The notes: generated by a model from the letters alone, not told the origin. A DNA stretch of 64,000 bases from Aestuariimicrobium sp050157075 (GCA_050157075.1 CP189723.1:1240001-1304000), one strand, 5' to 3'; counted from the first letter of the stretch, positions 37,993 through 47,528 are shown. Numbers and translations: made by a program.

Positions 37993-40900
37993 CGTCGCCC
38001 TCCCAGGATCGTGTCAGCGGCGATGATGAAGCGGGCGGGGGGCCGCCAGGTGAAGACGCCCGCGGGCATGCCCCCCAGCACCGGGGTGTCGGCGCCGGCC
38101 ATTCCACGCACGAACAGGTAACCGACCCCGCCCAGGTGGTGTTCGGGGTCATAGCCGGCCAGGCGCCAGCCCAGCACCCGGTGCAGCGCCACGGAATAGA
38201 GCAGGGCCTGCAGGGGGTAGTGCGCCGCGACCATGGCCTGGGTCATCGCCGCTGCGTGGTAGTGGTGCACCCCCAGGGTCTCGCCGGGGGCCAGTGGCAT
38301 GGTGTTGGTCTTGTAGTCGACGACCACGAACTTGCTGCCGACCCGCAGCACGGCGTCGATCGACCCGTTCAGGAACCCGTTCAGTGTCTGCTCGGCCGCC
38401 GGCGTGCCGAGCAGCACGTCGCCGTAGTGGGCGAGCGGGTCGTCGGCGGGCAGCAGCGCCCTGTCGGTGAACAGTTGGGCGAGGTCGCCCACAGTGCCGA
38501 CGGTGCCCCTGCCACCCATGGTGAGTTCGAAGTCGAGCTCTGGCAGGCGGTCGGACACCGGGATGTCAGCGAGGGTGCCGCCGGTGAGGGTACCGAGCGG
38601 GGTGTGCAGCACCTTGACGAGGGCCTCGACCAGCACCTCGGGGTCGATTTCATCGCCGAAGGCTGCGAAGTGGGGTGCGGCCGCGGTGCGGATCGCGGCG
38701 CGCAGGTCTGGGGCCTGCGGGTCGATGTGTTCGAGGATGGCGTGGACGAATGTGCCGAAGTCGGCCCCGCCGGGCACGTCAGCCAGCGGCGACGGCATCC
38801 GGTCGACGCCGGACCCACTGGTGGCCACGACCTCGGAGTCTGTACGCAGGTCGGGCTCGTCGAGCCCGCTGCCATCGGCGACCGCGGCACCTTCCTGTTC
38901 CACGAAGCCTGCGGTGGCGCCATGGTGGGGCGCGGCGTCGTGCAGGGCCGCGGTCAGGCCGGTGTAGCTCGTGCGCCGCCACGTGTGGTCGATGCAGCGC
39001 GTCCACGCGCGGGGGCTGCCGAGTGGCTGCTCGGGCTCGCCGGCGGTGTCCTGGGGTGCCGTCTGGGGGGTCTGGGGGGCGACGACCACTTCGAGGGGGT
39101 CGAATCGGCCCAGCGTGAGCCGCTGCTGCATCGTCGAGATGGCCCCCTTGCGCTGCAGCTGTCCCGGCGGGGGCGGCACCTGCCCTGGTTTGTCGCTCAT
39201 CAGCAACCGGTGCAGGGCCGAACGGTGCACGTCGGTGGTCGCACCCCACCACACCCGAAGGCCCACCTGGGCGCGGGTCAGCGCGACATAGGCCAGCCGC
39301 AGCTGCTCGAGCAGTTCTTCGTCGTCATCGTTCCTGCTGGCGCGGTCCGACACGTCGAGCAGGGGCGCCCGGGTGTCGTCGTCGGTGTGGTGCACCCGCG
39401 GCGTGTCCGGATCGTCCTTGCGGCCGTTGGGGAACGCGAGGTCGGGCAGCAGCACCACGGGGAAGCCGAGGCCCTTGGCCGCGTGGATGGTCATCACCTG
39501 GATCGCCTCGTCGTCGTCGCCGATGCGTGTGCTGGTCTCGTCCTCGCCGTCGATCGCCTGCTGCAGCCAGCGCCGCACGCCCTCGGGGCTGGCGCGGTGC
39601 CGCAGGGCATGGTCGTGGGCCAGTTCTGCGACCTGCAGCAGGTCTGAGAGCAACTGCGCGCCCTGTGGCTGCTGCAGCATGCGCTCATGCAGCGAGAATG
39701 CCGAGACCAGTGTGTCGGTCATTGCAGCGAACCCGTCGCTCGTCCACAACTGCGACAGCTGCCGCACGGTGCGGGCCAGCTCATCGAACTCGGCCTCGTC
39801 GGCCTCGACCAGTTTCGGGATGTCCCAGCCGATCAGCGGGGTGAGTGCGGCCCGGCGCAGGCTGGCGGCATCGACCTGCAGCAGCATGTCGAGCACCGTC
39901 AGCCAGGCCGGTGCGGCGGTGCCCTTCATGAGGTTTCCGGCGCTGCGGTTGGCCCGCACCCCGGCCTCGTTGAGCTTGTTGACGACGTCGGTGACATGCC
40001 AGCGCGACCGCACCAGCACCGCGACGTCGCTGCGCTTCAACCGTTGTGCCTGCTGCTGGCGGGGCAGCGTCACCCTGGGCGGGCTGCCGCTGAACAGCAG
40101 CGCCACCTGCTGGGCGAGGTCGTCGACGGCCCGGTGCCACAGGTTCCGTTTCAGGTCGGCATCCTCGCCGAGCAGCCGCAGCTGCACCGGGGCCTGCCAT
40201 TCCCCCGTGGCCGTGTCGATGCCCGCCGCCGCATCGGCCGTGGCGGGAGGCGTCTGGATGCCCCGGCCAAGCTGGGCCTGGTGCAGGATCGCGTCGATCC
40301 CGGACGTCACCGCGGCGCTGCTGCGCCAGTTCTTGCGCAGGCTGAACCGCTCGTGCTGCTGCGCGGCGGCCAGATAGGCCTCGACGTCGGCATTGCGGAA
40401 CCGGTAGATCGACTGCTTCGGGTCGCCGATCAGCACCAGCATCGCCTGCCCGTCGAACGCGTCGCGCAGCAGGTTCCACTGCTGCTGGTCGGTGTCCTGG
40501 AACTCATCAATCATGACGAGCCGGAACATGGCGCCCAGCACGTCGGCGGCCGGGGAACGGGTGCCGTCCGGGGCGGGGGCGAGTGCCTGCTGCAGGCGTC
40601 CGGTGAGGTCTTCATAGGTGAACACCTGGGTGGTGCGCTTGCGGCGCTCGTATTCTGTGCGGGCACGGGCGGCCAGCTGCCCGCGCACGCCCTGCTGCTG
40701 GTCTGCCCGGATCGGTACGTGCGGCATCTCAAGGACCTTCTCGACCAGGCGCCCCACGACGGCCAGGTCGGCCCGGTAGCCGTCTTCAGCCAATTGCTGC
40801 TGCAGGAACAGGTCGTCGGCGATCTCGGCGTGCATCTGCGCACCGTCACCCAGCATCGAGTCGGTCGCGTCGTGGTCGACGTGCACCCCGATCCGGGTCA

Positions 40901-41261
40901 TCATCAACTGGCAGAAGCTGTGGGTGGTCGTGATGGTGGCGCTGTCGAAGTCGACTGCCGCCGCCCGCAGGTTGATGGCCTCGGGCGTGCTGCTGGCAGC
41001 CAGTTCGGCGACGGCCTGGGCCAGGTGGTCATGCACGCGGGTGCGCAGTTCGGTGGCCGCCTTGTTGGTGAAGGTGACCAGGGCGACCTGGTCAACGGTG
41101 CAGAAGCCCTCGGCGAGCGCCCGCACCGTGAGCTTGGCGATGTTTGTCGTCTTGCCTGTGCCGGCGCTGGCCTCGACCACCAGCGTGCCCACCCCGAGCC
41201 GCACACCGTCGATGGTGAACTCGGGGTAGTCGATCAGCCGGGGCACCAGGTGCAGCGCCAT
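37989..41261 (-). CDS. recB: Exodeoxyribonuclease V subunit beta (RecB)
   Basis: A 1090-aa UvrD-like helicase plus nuclease. Walker A VVEASAGTGKTTNI is at about 28-41; LVTFTNKAATELRTR, motif II MIDEFQDTDQQQW and GDPKQSIYRFRNAD follow. The nuclease domain has FGTFVHAILEH, GSIDAVLRV and the catalytic VVVDYKTN near 982. The start follows AGGAGG within the end of recC. It is somewhat shorter than E. coli RecB (about 1180 aa) but all motifs are intact. Confidence 0.95.
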   Translation of the reverse strand: MALHLVPRLIDYPEFTIDGVRLGVGTLVVEASAGTGKTTNIAKLTVRALAEGFCTVDQVALVTFTNKAATELRTRVHDHLAQAVAELAASSTPEAINLRAAAVDFDSATITTTHSFCQLMMTRIGVHVDHDATDSMLGDGAQMHAEIADDLFLQQQLAEDGYRADLAVVGRLVEKVLEMPHVPIRADQQQGVRGQLAARARTEYERRKRTTQVFTYEDLTGRLQQALAPAPDGTRSPAADVLGAMFRLVMIDEFQDTDQQQWNLLRDAFDGQAMLVLIGDPKQSIYRFRNADVEAYLAAAQQHERFSLRKNWRSSAAVTSGIDAILHQAQLGRGIQTPPATADAAAGIDTATGEWQAPVQLRLLGEDADLKRNLWHRAVDDLAQQVALLFSGSPPRVTLPRQQQAQRLKRSDVAVLVRSRWHVTDVVNKLNEAGVRANRSAGNLMKGTAAPAWLTVLDMLLQVDAASLRRAALTPLIGWDIPKLVEADEAEFDELARTVRQLSQLWTSDGFAAMTDTLVSAFSLHERMLQQPQGAQLLSDLLQVAELAHDHALRHRASPEGVRRWLQQAIDGEDETSTRIGDDDEAIQVMTIHAAKGLGFPVVLLPDLAFPNGRKDDPDTPRVHHTDDDTRAPLLDVSDRASRNDDDEELLEQLRLAYVALTRAQVGLRVWWGATTDVHRSALHRLLMSDKPGQVPPPPGQLQRKGAISTMQQRLTLGRFDPLEVVVAPQTPQTAPQDTAGEPEQPLGSPRAWTRCIDHTWRRTSYTGLTAALHDAAPHHGATAGFVEQEGAAVADGSGLDEPDLRTDSEVVATSGSGVDRMPSPLADVPGGADFGTFVHAILEHIDPQAPDLRAAIRTAAAPHFAAFGDEIDPEVLVEALVKVLHTPLGTLTGGTLADIPVSDRLPELDFELTMGGRGTVGTVGDLAQLFTDRALLPADDPLAHYGDVLLGTPAAEQTLNGFLNGSIDAVLRVGSKFVVVDYKTNTMPLAPGETLGVHHYHAAAMTQAMVAAHYPLQALLYSVALHRVLGWRLAGYDPEHHLGGVGYLFVRGMAGADTPVLGGMPAGVFTWRPPARFIIAADTILGGRR

Positions 41262-41262
41262 C

Positions 41263-44200
41263 TCATTGCCTCCTGTCGATCACGAAGCCGCCGAACAAGC
41301 GTGGGACAAGGTCGCGGACCGGCACGCGGTAGCAGCCCCCGCCGTCCGCGGCCGAGCAGGTCAGGGTCTGTTCCAGCAGAGTCCTGTGGTCCCATGGGGT
41401 GAAGGGTTCCCAGTTGACGTCGCGTTCCCGCATCCACGCGTCCTTCGTGGCGTTGTCATCGCCATACGTCTTGTGGGTCCACAGTGTCCTGGGTGGTGCG
41501 GCCAGCGGATGGGTCTGCCCGTGGACGTACAGCAGCACCAGGTCGGCGAGCAGCTCGGCGGGCGTGCGATGTCCCGGCGCCGAGGTCAATTCATTGAGGC
41601 CCTTGTCATCCTCGATCCCTGCGACCGGCGGGCGCCCGGTGGCCACGGACAGGGCGAGGGCATTGATCCAGGCCTCGAGCAGCAGGTGGCCACCCAGCTT
41701 GCTGGTGGTCACACTCAGGTGCGCCTCACCGCGGGCCCGCACGGCCCCCACAAGCCGGATGTCGCCGTCGGGGTGGGGGACGGGGATGTCGACGACCACG
41801 GTGCGTTCGGACGCCGTGTTCGTCATCAGGCGATCGGCGAGAGCCACGGCCTTGCGCATGGCGGTGTCGACTGACCTCTTGCCATTGGCTGTGCTCGGCA
41901 CATCCGGGCTGAGCAGCTGGTGGCGATGCAGCGATTCGGGGTCTTCACCCATGCGCAGGTGTTCGAGCACGGTCGTCTTCACCTGCCACGTCGTCAACCC
42001 GGTGGCCTCGAGCGTGTCGCGCACCGACAGGTCGTCGTCCCATGTCTTCAACTGGACGCCTGCCCGCTGCTGCAGGAATGCCCGCAAGGGGTCCTTGAAG
42101 AACGCGGTCAGGTCTTGCAACCGCACCACCGTGGGGTGCGGCGCGACCGGGAAGTCGTGCAGCAACAGGTCGCCGTGGGCGGCCGTGGCCAGGCGCGACC
42201 GTGGGGTCTGCTCGACGTGCCGGATGGCGGAGTAGGCCCGCACGTCGAAGCTGAAGGGTTCGACACCGTGCGCCTCGTCCTCGAGGAAGTTGGCGCGGGA
42301 GTGGGCCTGGCCGGGCAGCAGTGCCTGCCGGTTCGCCGACGTGACCGCGGCCGGCAGGTGAATGCCGAGGGCCCCGGCCGCCTCGCGCAGCTCGGTGATC
42401 GGCACGGGTTCATCGAGTACGTTCAGGCTGCTCGCATCCTGGGCCTGGTACACGATGGCGACCCGCTCGGTGGCGGCGACCAGGGCGTTCAGCAGGTGCT
42501 GCTGGTCGCGTGCTCGTTCGTTCGGCACGGCCCGGTTGGGGTGCCCGGCGAGCAGGTCGTCGCCGATCATCGGCAGTCGGCGGGGGAACCGGACGTCATC
42601 GAGCCCGAGCAGTACCACCACCCGGTGCGGGATGCCCGTGAGGTCACGCAGTCCGGTGACCACCAGGGCGCCGGTGCCGAAGCTGGGGCGCATCCGCTGC
42701 TGGCGCGACATCTCGGCGATCACCTGGCGCACGTCGGCCCGGCCCAGCAGCGCGCCATCGGCATGCGGGCCGGCCCACTCGGCCAGCGCTGCGCGTGCTG
42801 CCGCCACCTGCCAGCGCTGCTGGCGCGGCATCGCCACCAGGTCGCTGATCAGGCCCTGCAGCCGATCGTTCCATTCCGCCGCGGTGGCGGGGGAGGAGTG
42901 CTGGTGGAAGAACAACCGCAGGCGCGAGACGAACTCTGCCAGCTGTCCTGCCAGTTCGGTGGCGCGTGAATCCAGGTGGCTCGCGGGGATCGCCTCGCCA
43001 CATGTCGTCAGCGGGGCATCGGCATAGGACGCGCCCAGCACCAGCGCCTCGACGCCTGCGTACCAGGTGCCCCGTTTGGGAGTGATGCCGAATTCCTTGC
43101 GGTGCGCCGCGTCGAGACCCCAACGGATGTTGGCCTTGCCGATCAGCAGCTTCAGCGCCTGGCCACCGTCGTCGCCGAACCCCCAGCGGGCGGCCACCGG
43201 CGTCGACAGGCACAGGTCGAACAGGTCTTGCCACGTCGCACGCGAGGTGCGCAGTGCCAGCACGTCGTCGAGCAGTTGCAGCACCTGGTTGGGTTGGCGC
43301 GCGCCGTCATGGCTGATCCGCACCCGCAGTTGGTGGCCGGGGTGGGCATCCGCGGCGGGGGAGTCCGACGCGAGCGCACCGTCCAGCACCGACGCGAAGG
43401 TGTCGAGATCCGGGCACAGCACCGCCACGTCGCGAGGTTCCAGCGTGGGGTCGTCCACGAACAGCCCACACAGGTAGTCGCGCAGCACCTCGACCTGCCG
43501 GTTCGGCCCGTGCGAGGGCAGCAGTCTGATGGTGCCGTCAGCCTCGTCCCCACCCCTCGGCACAGCCTCGGCGCCTTCGTGTACGGCCACCTGCAGGCGC
43601 CCGAGGTCAGTGGCCGGCCGCCCGATCGCCGGGGTCACCGACTGGATCGTCGCGCCGGCACTGCGCCAGGCATCCATGGCCGTCGCGTGCACCCGTGACA
43701 GCCGCCCCAGCACCGCATCGTCCGCGCCGCTGGCGTGGTTGAGCTGCCAGACCACCACCCGCGAGTTCGCGGCCAGCGCTGCGAGCAGGTCGACCTGCTG
43801 CGGGTGCAGCACGTCGACGCACAGCAGGTGCACCTCGTCGGGGATCACCGCGGGTCGCGCCCCGGCGACCCTGTCGACCAAAAACCGCTGCTGGGCCAAC
43901 GGGTGCGGCACCCCGGCCAGGTCGCGCAGCACCTGCCAGAAGCGTGGCTGCCACTGGTCGCCGATGGCCAGCGACTGCCCGTCAGGGCCGACGTGGCGCC
44001 CGGCGTCCCAGGCATCAATCATGTCCGGCGCATTGCGGCAATAGGCGCGGGCCAGCCGCGACACCCGCCGGCCTGTCGCCAACCGCCGCCCGGGACGCAG
44101 CTCATCGCTGGCCAGGTGGGTGATCAGCGGGCTGGCCCACTGCTCGTCCACGACCGTGTCGAAACCCTGCAGTGCCAGCCGTGACAGGTGGTGGGCCGCC

Positions 44201-44478
44201 CACGGGTCGTTGTCGGGGTGTGGCAGGTCGCCACCGCACAACGCCTGCTGCAACTGGCGCTGCAGCTGGGGCAGCGTGACGAACTCGATGCCGGCGCACA
44301 CCCCGAAACCGTTCGTGCGCGCGATCGTCTGGGACACGTGGCGCTGATGCGCCGCCCCGGGTGTGACAGCAAGGCGCATGGCGAACGGGTCGCCGGAAGC
44401 ACCGGGCAGCTGCGCGGCCATCCCGGCCACGAGTGCACCCAGGTCGAATCCTTCGAAAACCTCGAGCGACCCAGCCAT
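41263..44478 (-). CDS. recC: Exodeoxyribonuclease V subunit gamma (RecC)
   Basis: A 1071-aa RecC. It starts SLEVFEGFDLGALVAGMAAQL, has TNGFGVCAGIEF near residue 75 and the diverged helicase-like modules characteristic of the scanning subunit, including VLLGLDDVRFPRR. No nuclease motif is intact, as expected. ATG 44478 has AAGGAGGGG upstream; the longer frame to 44523 is not supported. One base separates it from recB, so recC-recB-recD is one operon. It is divergent from uvrD2. Confidence 0.93.
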   Translation of the reverse strand: MAGSLEVFEGFDLGALVAGMAAQLPGASGDPFAMRLAVTPGAAHQRHVSQTIARTNGFGVCAGIEFVTLPQLQRQLQQALCGGDLPHPDNDPWAAHHLSRLALQGFDTVVDEQWASPLITHLASDELRPGRRLATGRRVSRLARAYCRNAPDMIDAWDAGRHVGPDGQSLAIGDQWQPRFWQVLRDLAGVPHPLAQQRFLVDRVAGARPAVIPDEVHLLCVDVLHPQQVDLLAALAANSRVVVWQLNHASGADDAVLGRLSRVHATAMDAWRSAGATIQSVTPAIGRPATDLGRLQVAVHEGAEAVPRGGDEADGTIRLLPSHGPNRQVEVLRDYLCGLFVDDPTLEPRDVAVLCPDLDTFASVLDGALASDSPAADAHPGHQLRVRISHDGARQPNQVLQLLDDVLALRTSRATWQDLFDLCLSTPVAARWGFGDDGGQALKLLIGKANIRWGLDAAHRKEFGITPKRGTWYAGVEALVLGASYADAPLTTCGEAIPASHLDSRATELAGQLAEFVSRLRLFFHQHSSPATAAEWNDRLQGLISDLVAMPRQQRWQVAAARAALAEWAGPHADGALLGRADVRQVIAEMSRQQRMRPSFGTGALVVTGLRDLTGIPHRVVVLLGLDDVRFPRRLPMIGDDLLAGHPNRAVPNERARDQQHLLNALVAATERVAIVYQAQDASSLNVLDEPVPITELREAAGALGIHLPAAVTSANRQALLPGQAHSRANFLEDEAHGVEPFSFDVRAYSAIRHVEQTPRSRLATAAHGDLLLHDFPVAPHPTVVRLQDLTAFFKDPLRAFLQQRAGVQLKTWDDDLSVRDTLEATGLTTWQVKTTVLEHLRMGEDPESLHRHQLLSPDVPSTANGKRSVDTAMRKAVALADRLMTNTASERTVVVDIPVPHPDGDIRLVGAVRARGEAHLSVTTSKLGGHLLLEAWINALALSVATGRPPVAGIEDDKGLNELTSAPGHRTPAELLADLVLLYVHGQTHPLAAPPRTLWTHKTYGDDNATKDAWMRERDVNWEPFTPWDHRTLLEQTLTCSAADGGGCYRVPVRDLVPRLFGGFVIDRRQ

Positions 44479-44581
44479 CCACCCCTCCTTGTGTCGAGCA
44501 GTCGTTTGCCACCCTATGGGCACCCCCCGACAAAAAGTGTGGGAGTCCGGCCCTGTCGGCAGCCGTCATAGAGTGAACCCC

Positions 44582-46672
44582 ATGCCCACCGACCTCGACG
44601 CCACCCGCGTGCACCAGATCCTCGATGCGCTCGACCCCGAGCAGCGCAGGGTCGCCGAGGCAGTCCACGGGCCCGTTGTCGTCATCGCCGGGGCGGGCAC
44701 GGGCAAGACCCGCGCCATCACGCACCGCATCGCCCATGCCTCGCTGACCGGTGTCGCCGACCCCGCTCGCACCCTGGCGGTCACGTTCACCACCCGTGCC
44801 GCCGGCGAGATGCGCGGTCGCCTCGCCGACCTCGGCGTGCATGGTGTACAGGCCCGCACCTTCCATTCCGCCGCGCTGCGCCAGCTGCAGTGGTTCTGGC
44901 CGCGCGCGTACGGCGCGGAACTGCCGCCACTGAGCGAATCACGCTTCGGCATGGTCGCCGAGGCGGCGTCCCGAAGCAGGTTGTCCACCGAAACGACCAT
45001 GATCCGCGACCTGTCGAGCGAGATCAGCTGGTCGAAGGTGTCGAACGTCACCCCCGGCACCTACCCGGGGCTGGCCCGGGCCACGGGCCGCGAGGTCAAT
45101 GGCCTCGACGTCGCGCAGGTGGCCAAGGTGATCAGTGACTACGAGGGCATCAAGCGTGAACGTGGTGTCATCGACTTCGAGGACATCCTGCTGTGCACCG
45201 TCGCGATGATGCATGAGCACCCGCAGGTCGCTGCAGAGGTGCGCGACCGGTACCGCCACTTCACCGTCGATGAATACCAGGACGTCTCGCCGCTGCAGCA
45301 GTCGCTGTTGATGGCCTGGCTGGGGGACCGTGACGACATCTGCGTGGTGGGCGACCCGGCGCAGTCGATCCATTCGTATGCCGGCGCCCGCCCCGATTTC
45401 CTCACCGGGTTCGCCCGCAACTTTCCCGAGGCCACCACGATCAGCCTCGACCGTGACTATCGCTCGACCCCCCAGGTCGTCGATCTGGCGAACAATGTGC
45501 TGCACCCGCCGCACTTCAACGGTCGCAGCCCCGGGCTTGTGCTGCGGGCCCAGCGCCCTGACGGTCCCGCGCCGGTGTTCGAGGGCCACACCACCGACGC
45601 CGACGAGGCCCGGGCCGTCGTCGGCTGGCTGAAGCAACTGGCTGCCAAGGGCATCGAATGGCGTGAAATGGCCGTGCTGTTCCGCATCAACGCCCAGGCA
45701 CCCGCCCTCGAAGCGGCACTGACCGAGGCCGGCGTGCCGTACGTCGTGCGTGGCAGTGAGCGGTTCTACGAACGTCCCGAGATCAGGCAGGCGTTGCGGC
45801 TGCTCGCTGCCCATGCCCAGAACACCCCGGACGACCCGGGCCTGGCCTCGGTCAAGGCCGTCCTCGGGGGCGCGGGGTGGACAGAGGAACCGCCGACGGG
45901 CGCAGGCGCCGCCCGCGAACGCTGGGAGTCACTGGCCGCGCTCGTCGACCTCGCCAGTGACATCGCCGCAGAGGACGCCACCGCCGGCCTGGGCCCGATC
46001 GTGGACGAACTGCAGCAGCGGGCTGCTCGCCAGGAAGCCCCCCTGGGCCAGGGCGTCACCCTCGCCACGCTGCATTCGGCCAAGGGCCTCGAGTGGGACG
46101 CCGTCGCCCTGGTGGGCGTGGCAGAGGGGTCCATCCCGTTCTCGCTGTCGGTCACGCCCAGCGCCATCGACGAGGAACGCCGCCTGCTCTACGTCGGCCT
46201 CACCCGCGCCCGCGAACACCTGCGGGTCAGTTGGTCGCGCACCGGTGGCCCCGGACGCGGTGGTCGGCGCATGTCCCGGTTTCTCGTCGGGCTCACCCCC
46301 GGCACGGTGCGGGACGCCGCAGGCGCGCCCGGCACGGACAACGGTGCCCGGCGCAGCCGCAGCGCGCTGTCGCAGAAGTGCCGCGTGTGCGGCGAATCGC
46401 TGGGCACCGCGGCCGAACGCAAGGTCGGACGGCATGCCACCTGCGCATCGACGTACAGCGAGGCCCTGCTCGTCGACCTGAAGGCCTGGCGCAAAGAGGC
46501 GGCCGACGGTGCCCCGGCCTTCATCGTCTTCACCGACGCCACGCTGGTCGCGATCGCCGAGGCGATGCCCGGTGACGAGGACGACCTGCTGGAGATCTCG
46601 GGCGTCGGCCCCAGCAAGGTCGGTCGCTATGGCGAGGCCGTGCTCGAGATCGTCGATGCTCACCGGGTTTGA
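44582..46672 (+). CDS. uvrD2: UvrD2-type DNA helicase
   Basis: A 696-aa superfamily 1A helicase. Walker A VIAGAGTGKTRAI is near 38, VDEYQDVSPLQQ is motif II, GDPAQSIHSYAGA and HSAKGLEWDAV follow. The C-terminus has a tetracysteine-like zinc motif (CRVCGESLG...HATC) and an HRDC-type domain ending ISGVGPSKVGRYG; these two are the mark of actinobacterial UvrD2. In Mycobacterium it is essential. It precedes whiB7, again the conserved order. ATG 44582 is chosen because upstream codons overlap the recC promoter region and lack similarity. Confidence 0.93.
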   Translation: MPTDLDATRVHQILDALDPEQRRVAEAVHGPVVVIAGAGTGKTRAITHRIAHASLTGVADPARTLAVTFTTRAAGEMRGRLADLGVHGVQARTFHSAALRQLQWFWPRAYGAELPPLSESRFGMVAEAASRSRLSTETTMIRDLSSEISWSKVSNVTPGTYPGLARATGREVNGLDVAQVAKVISDYEGIKRERGVIDFEDILLCTVAMMHEHPQVAAEVRDRYRHFTVDEYQDVSPLQQSLLMAWLGDRDDICVVGDPAQSIHSYAGARPDFLTGFARNFPEATTISLDRDYRSTPQVVDLANNVLHPPHFNGRSPGLVLRAQRPDGPAPVFEGHTTDADEARAVVGWLKQLAAKGIEWREMAVLFRINAQAPALEAALTEAGVPYVVRGSERFYERPEIRQALRLLAAHAQNTPDDPGLASVKAVLGGAGWTEEPPTGAGAARERWESLAALVDLASDIAAEDATAGLGPIVDELQQRAARQEAPLGQGVTLATLHSAKGLEWDAVALVGVAEGSIPFSLSVTPSAIDEERRLLYVGLTRAREHLRVSWSRTGGPGRGGRRMSRFLVGLTPGTVRDAAGAPGTDNGARRSRSALSQKCRVCGESLGTAAERKVGRHATCASTYSEALLVDLKAWRKEAADGAPAFIVFTDATLVAIAEAMPGDEDDLLEISGVGPSKVGRYGEAVLEIVDAHRV

Positions 46673-46731
46673 TGCGCACCGGGGCTGAGCGAGCTGGCGT
46701 CCTGGCACCCGTCTGAAAAAGTTCCGCAATA

Positions 46732-46768
46732 AATCGCTTGCATGCCCCATACGCCCCCGGGGTAGTGT
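46732..46768 (+). promoter_or_regulatory. Candidate whiB7 promoter with AT-rich WhiB7 site
   Basis: AAATCGC (46731-46737) sits directly before TTGCAT (46738-46743), and TAGTGT lies at 46763-46768; the spacer is 19 bp, slightly long. WhiB7-SigA promoters in mycobacteria need an AT-rich stretch just before the -35, so autoregulation is likely. Confidence 0.5.
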
Positions 46769-46841
46769 GTAACTCGCCCGATCCCGGTGCACCGATCAGC
46801 GGTGCGGCTGGGGTCCGATCAGAGGAAGGAGGTGGGCACCG

Positions 46842-47033
46842 ATGAAGTACGAGAAGTCGACGCAGGTCTTTGATGGCCTGGGTCTCGCTGTCGCGCCCGA
46901 CGTCACTGTCGCTGGCACCTTTGTGCCCACTGGCGCCCTGGCCGGACTCCGCCTGCGTGACCTCAACCTGCGTGGTCGTGAGAGCGGCAACCACAACTCC
47001 ATGGATTCATCCCCACAGGGGTACAGCGACTGA
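46842..47033 (+). CDS. 63-codon whiB7 leader ORF
   Basis: The ORF begins MKYEKSTQVFDGLGLAVAP and ends MDSSPQGYSD. It has an unusually strong ribosome site (AAGGAGGTG, 46826-46834) and ends 21 bp before a terminator that precedes whiB7. The product resembles nothing I know. It is more likely to sense ribosome state than to make a working protein: whiB7 leaders in other actinobacteria carry short ORFs whose translation decides between termination and read-through. At 63 codons it is long for such an ORF. Codons 54-57 contain a segment (47002-47010) able to pair with the terminator's left arm. Confidence 0.75.
   Translation: MKYEKSTQVFDGLGLAVAPDVTVAGTFVPTGALAGLRLRDLNLRGRESGNHNSMDSSPQGYSD
47002..47010 (+). 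promoter_or_regulatory. Antiterminator arm inside the whiB7 leader ORF
   Basis: TGGATTCAT can pair with GTGAATCCA (47058-47066), the left arm of the terminator, over nine positions with one wobble. It repeats GGATTCA, the sequence of the terminator's right arm, so the two structures exclude each other. Confidence 0.6.
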
Positions 47034-47053
47034 GCTGAGCCTCGACGAACACG

Positions 47054-47083
47054 GGCCGTGAATCCAGATCGGGATTCACGGCC
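47054..47083 (+). terminator. Intrinsic terminator (attenuator) before whiB7
   Basis: GGCCGTGAATCC (47054-47065) and GGATTCACGGCC (47072-47083) form a perfect 12-bp stem on a six-base loop, followed by CTTTCC. It lies between the leader ORF and whiB7. Confidence 0.85.
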
Positions 47084-47136
47084 CTTTCCGTGTCTCCCTG
47101 CTGACACCGACAGACCTGCCCAATCCAGGAGACACC

Positions 47137-47511
47137 ATGTTCGCCGACCAGCTCGACATCCTCAGCGTGGGGGATGCCGTGATGCTGCCGTGCCTCGACC
47201 ATGACCCCGAGTTGTTCTTCGCAGCCGAGCCGGCCCACATCGAAGCGGCCAAGCTCGTCTGCCAGGACTGCCCCATGATCAAGGAATGCCTTGACGGCGC
47301 CCTGCGTCGCCGGGAGCCCCACGGCGTCTGGGGAGGCCAGCTGCTGCTTGACGGCGTGGTGGTGCCCCGCAAGCGTCCGCGTGGCCGCCCGCGCAAGAAC
47401 CCGCTGCCCGTCATCCCGGCACTGCCCACCCCGCTGCCCGTGCGCAACCCGCGGCGGGACGCCGCCCGCACCGGCGACGAGGGGAGCGACGCCGACAGCC
47501 CGGCAGCCTGA
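47137..47511 (+). CDS. whiB7: WhiB7 redox-sensitive transcription activator of antibiotic resistance
   Basis: A 124-aa WhiB protein. The iron-sulphur ligands are C19, C42, C45 and C51 (PCLDHDP and CQDCPMIKEC); GVWGG near 64 is the SigA-contact motif; the AT-hook RPRGRPRK lies near 80-87, which defines WhiB7. The tail after residue 90 is Pro-rich and longer than in mycobacteria. It activates intrinsic resistance genes when translation is inhibited. ATG 47137 follows AGGAG. A leader with an ORF, an attenuator and an AT-rich -35 region supports induction by ribosome inhibitors. Confidence 0.93.
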   Translation: MFADQLDILSVGDAVMLPCLDHDPELFFAAEPAHIEAAKLVCQDCPMIKECLDGALRRREPHGVWGGQLLLDGVVVPRKRPRGRPRKNPLPVIPALPTPLPVRNPRRDAARTGDEGSDADSPAA

Positions 47512-47528
47512 CCGTTCGGACCCCCGCC

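Noticed and set aside
44363..44581. 73-residue N-terminal extension of UvrD2
   Set aside because: It overlaps the recC 5' end on the other strand, is not like UvrD2 proteins, and the domain begins at ATG 44582.
46842..47033. Leader ORF as a precursor peptide for the nearby ThiF-like protein
   Set aside because: Its position before the whiB7 attenuator explains it better; no core of Cys/Ser/Thr residues or modification enzymes are present.
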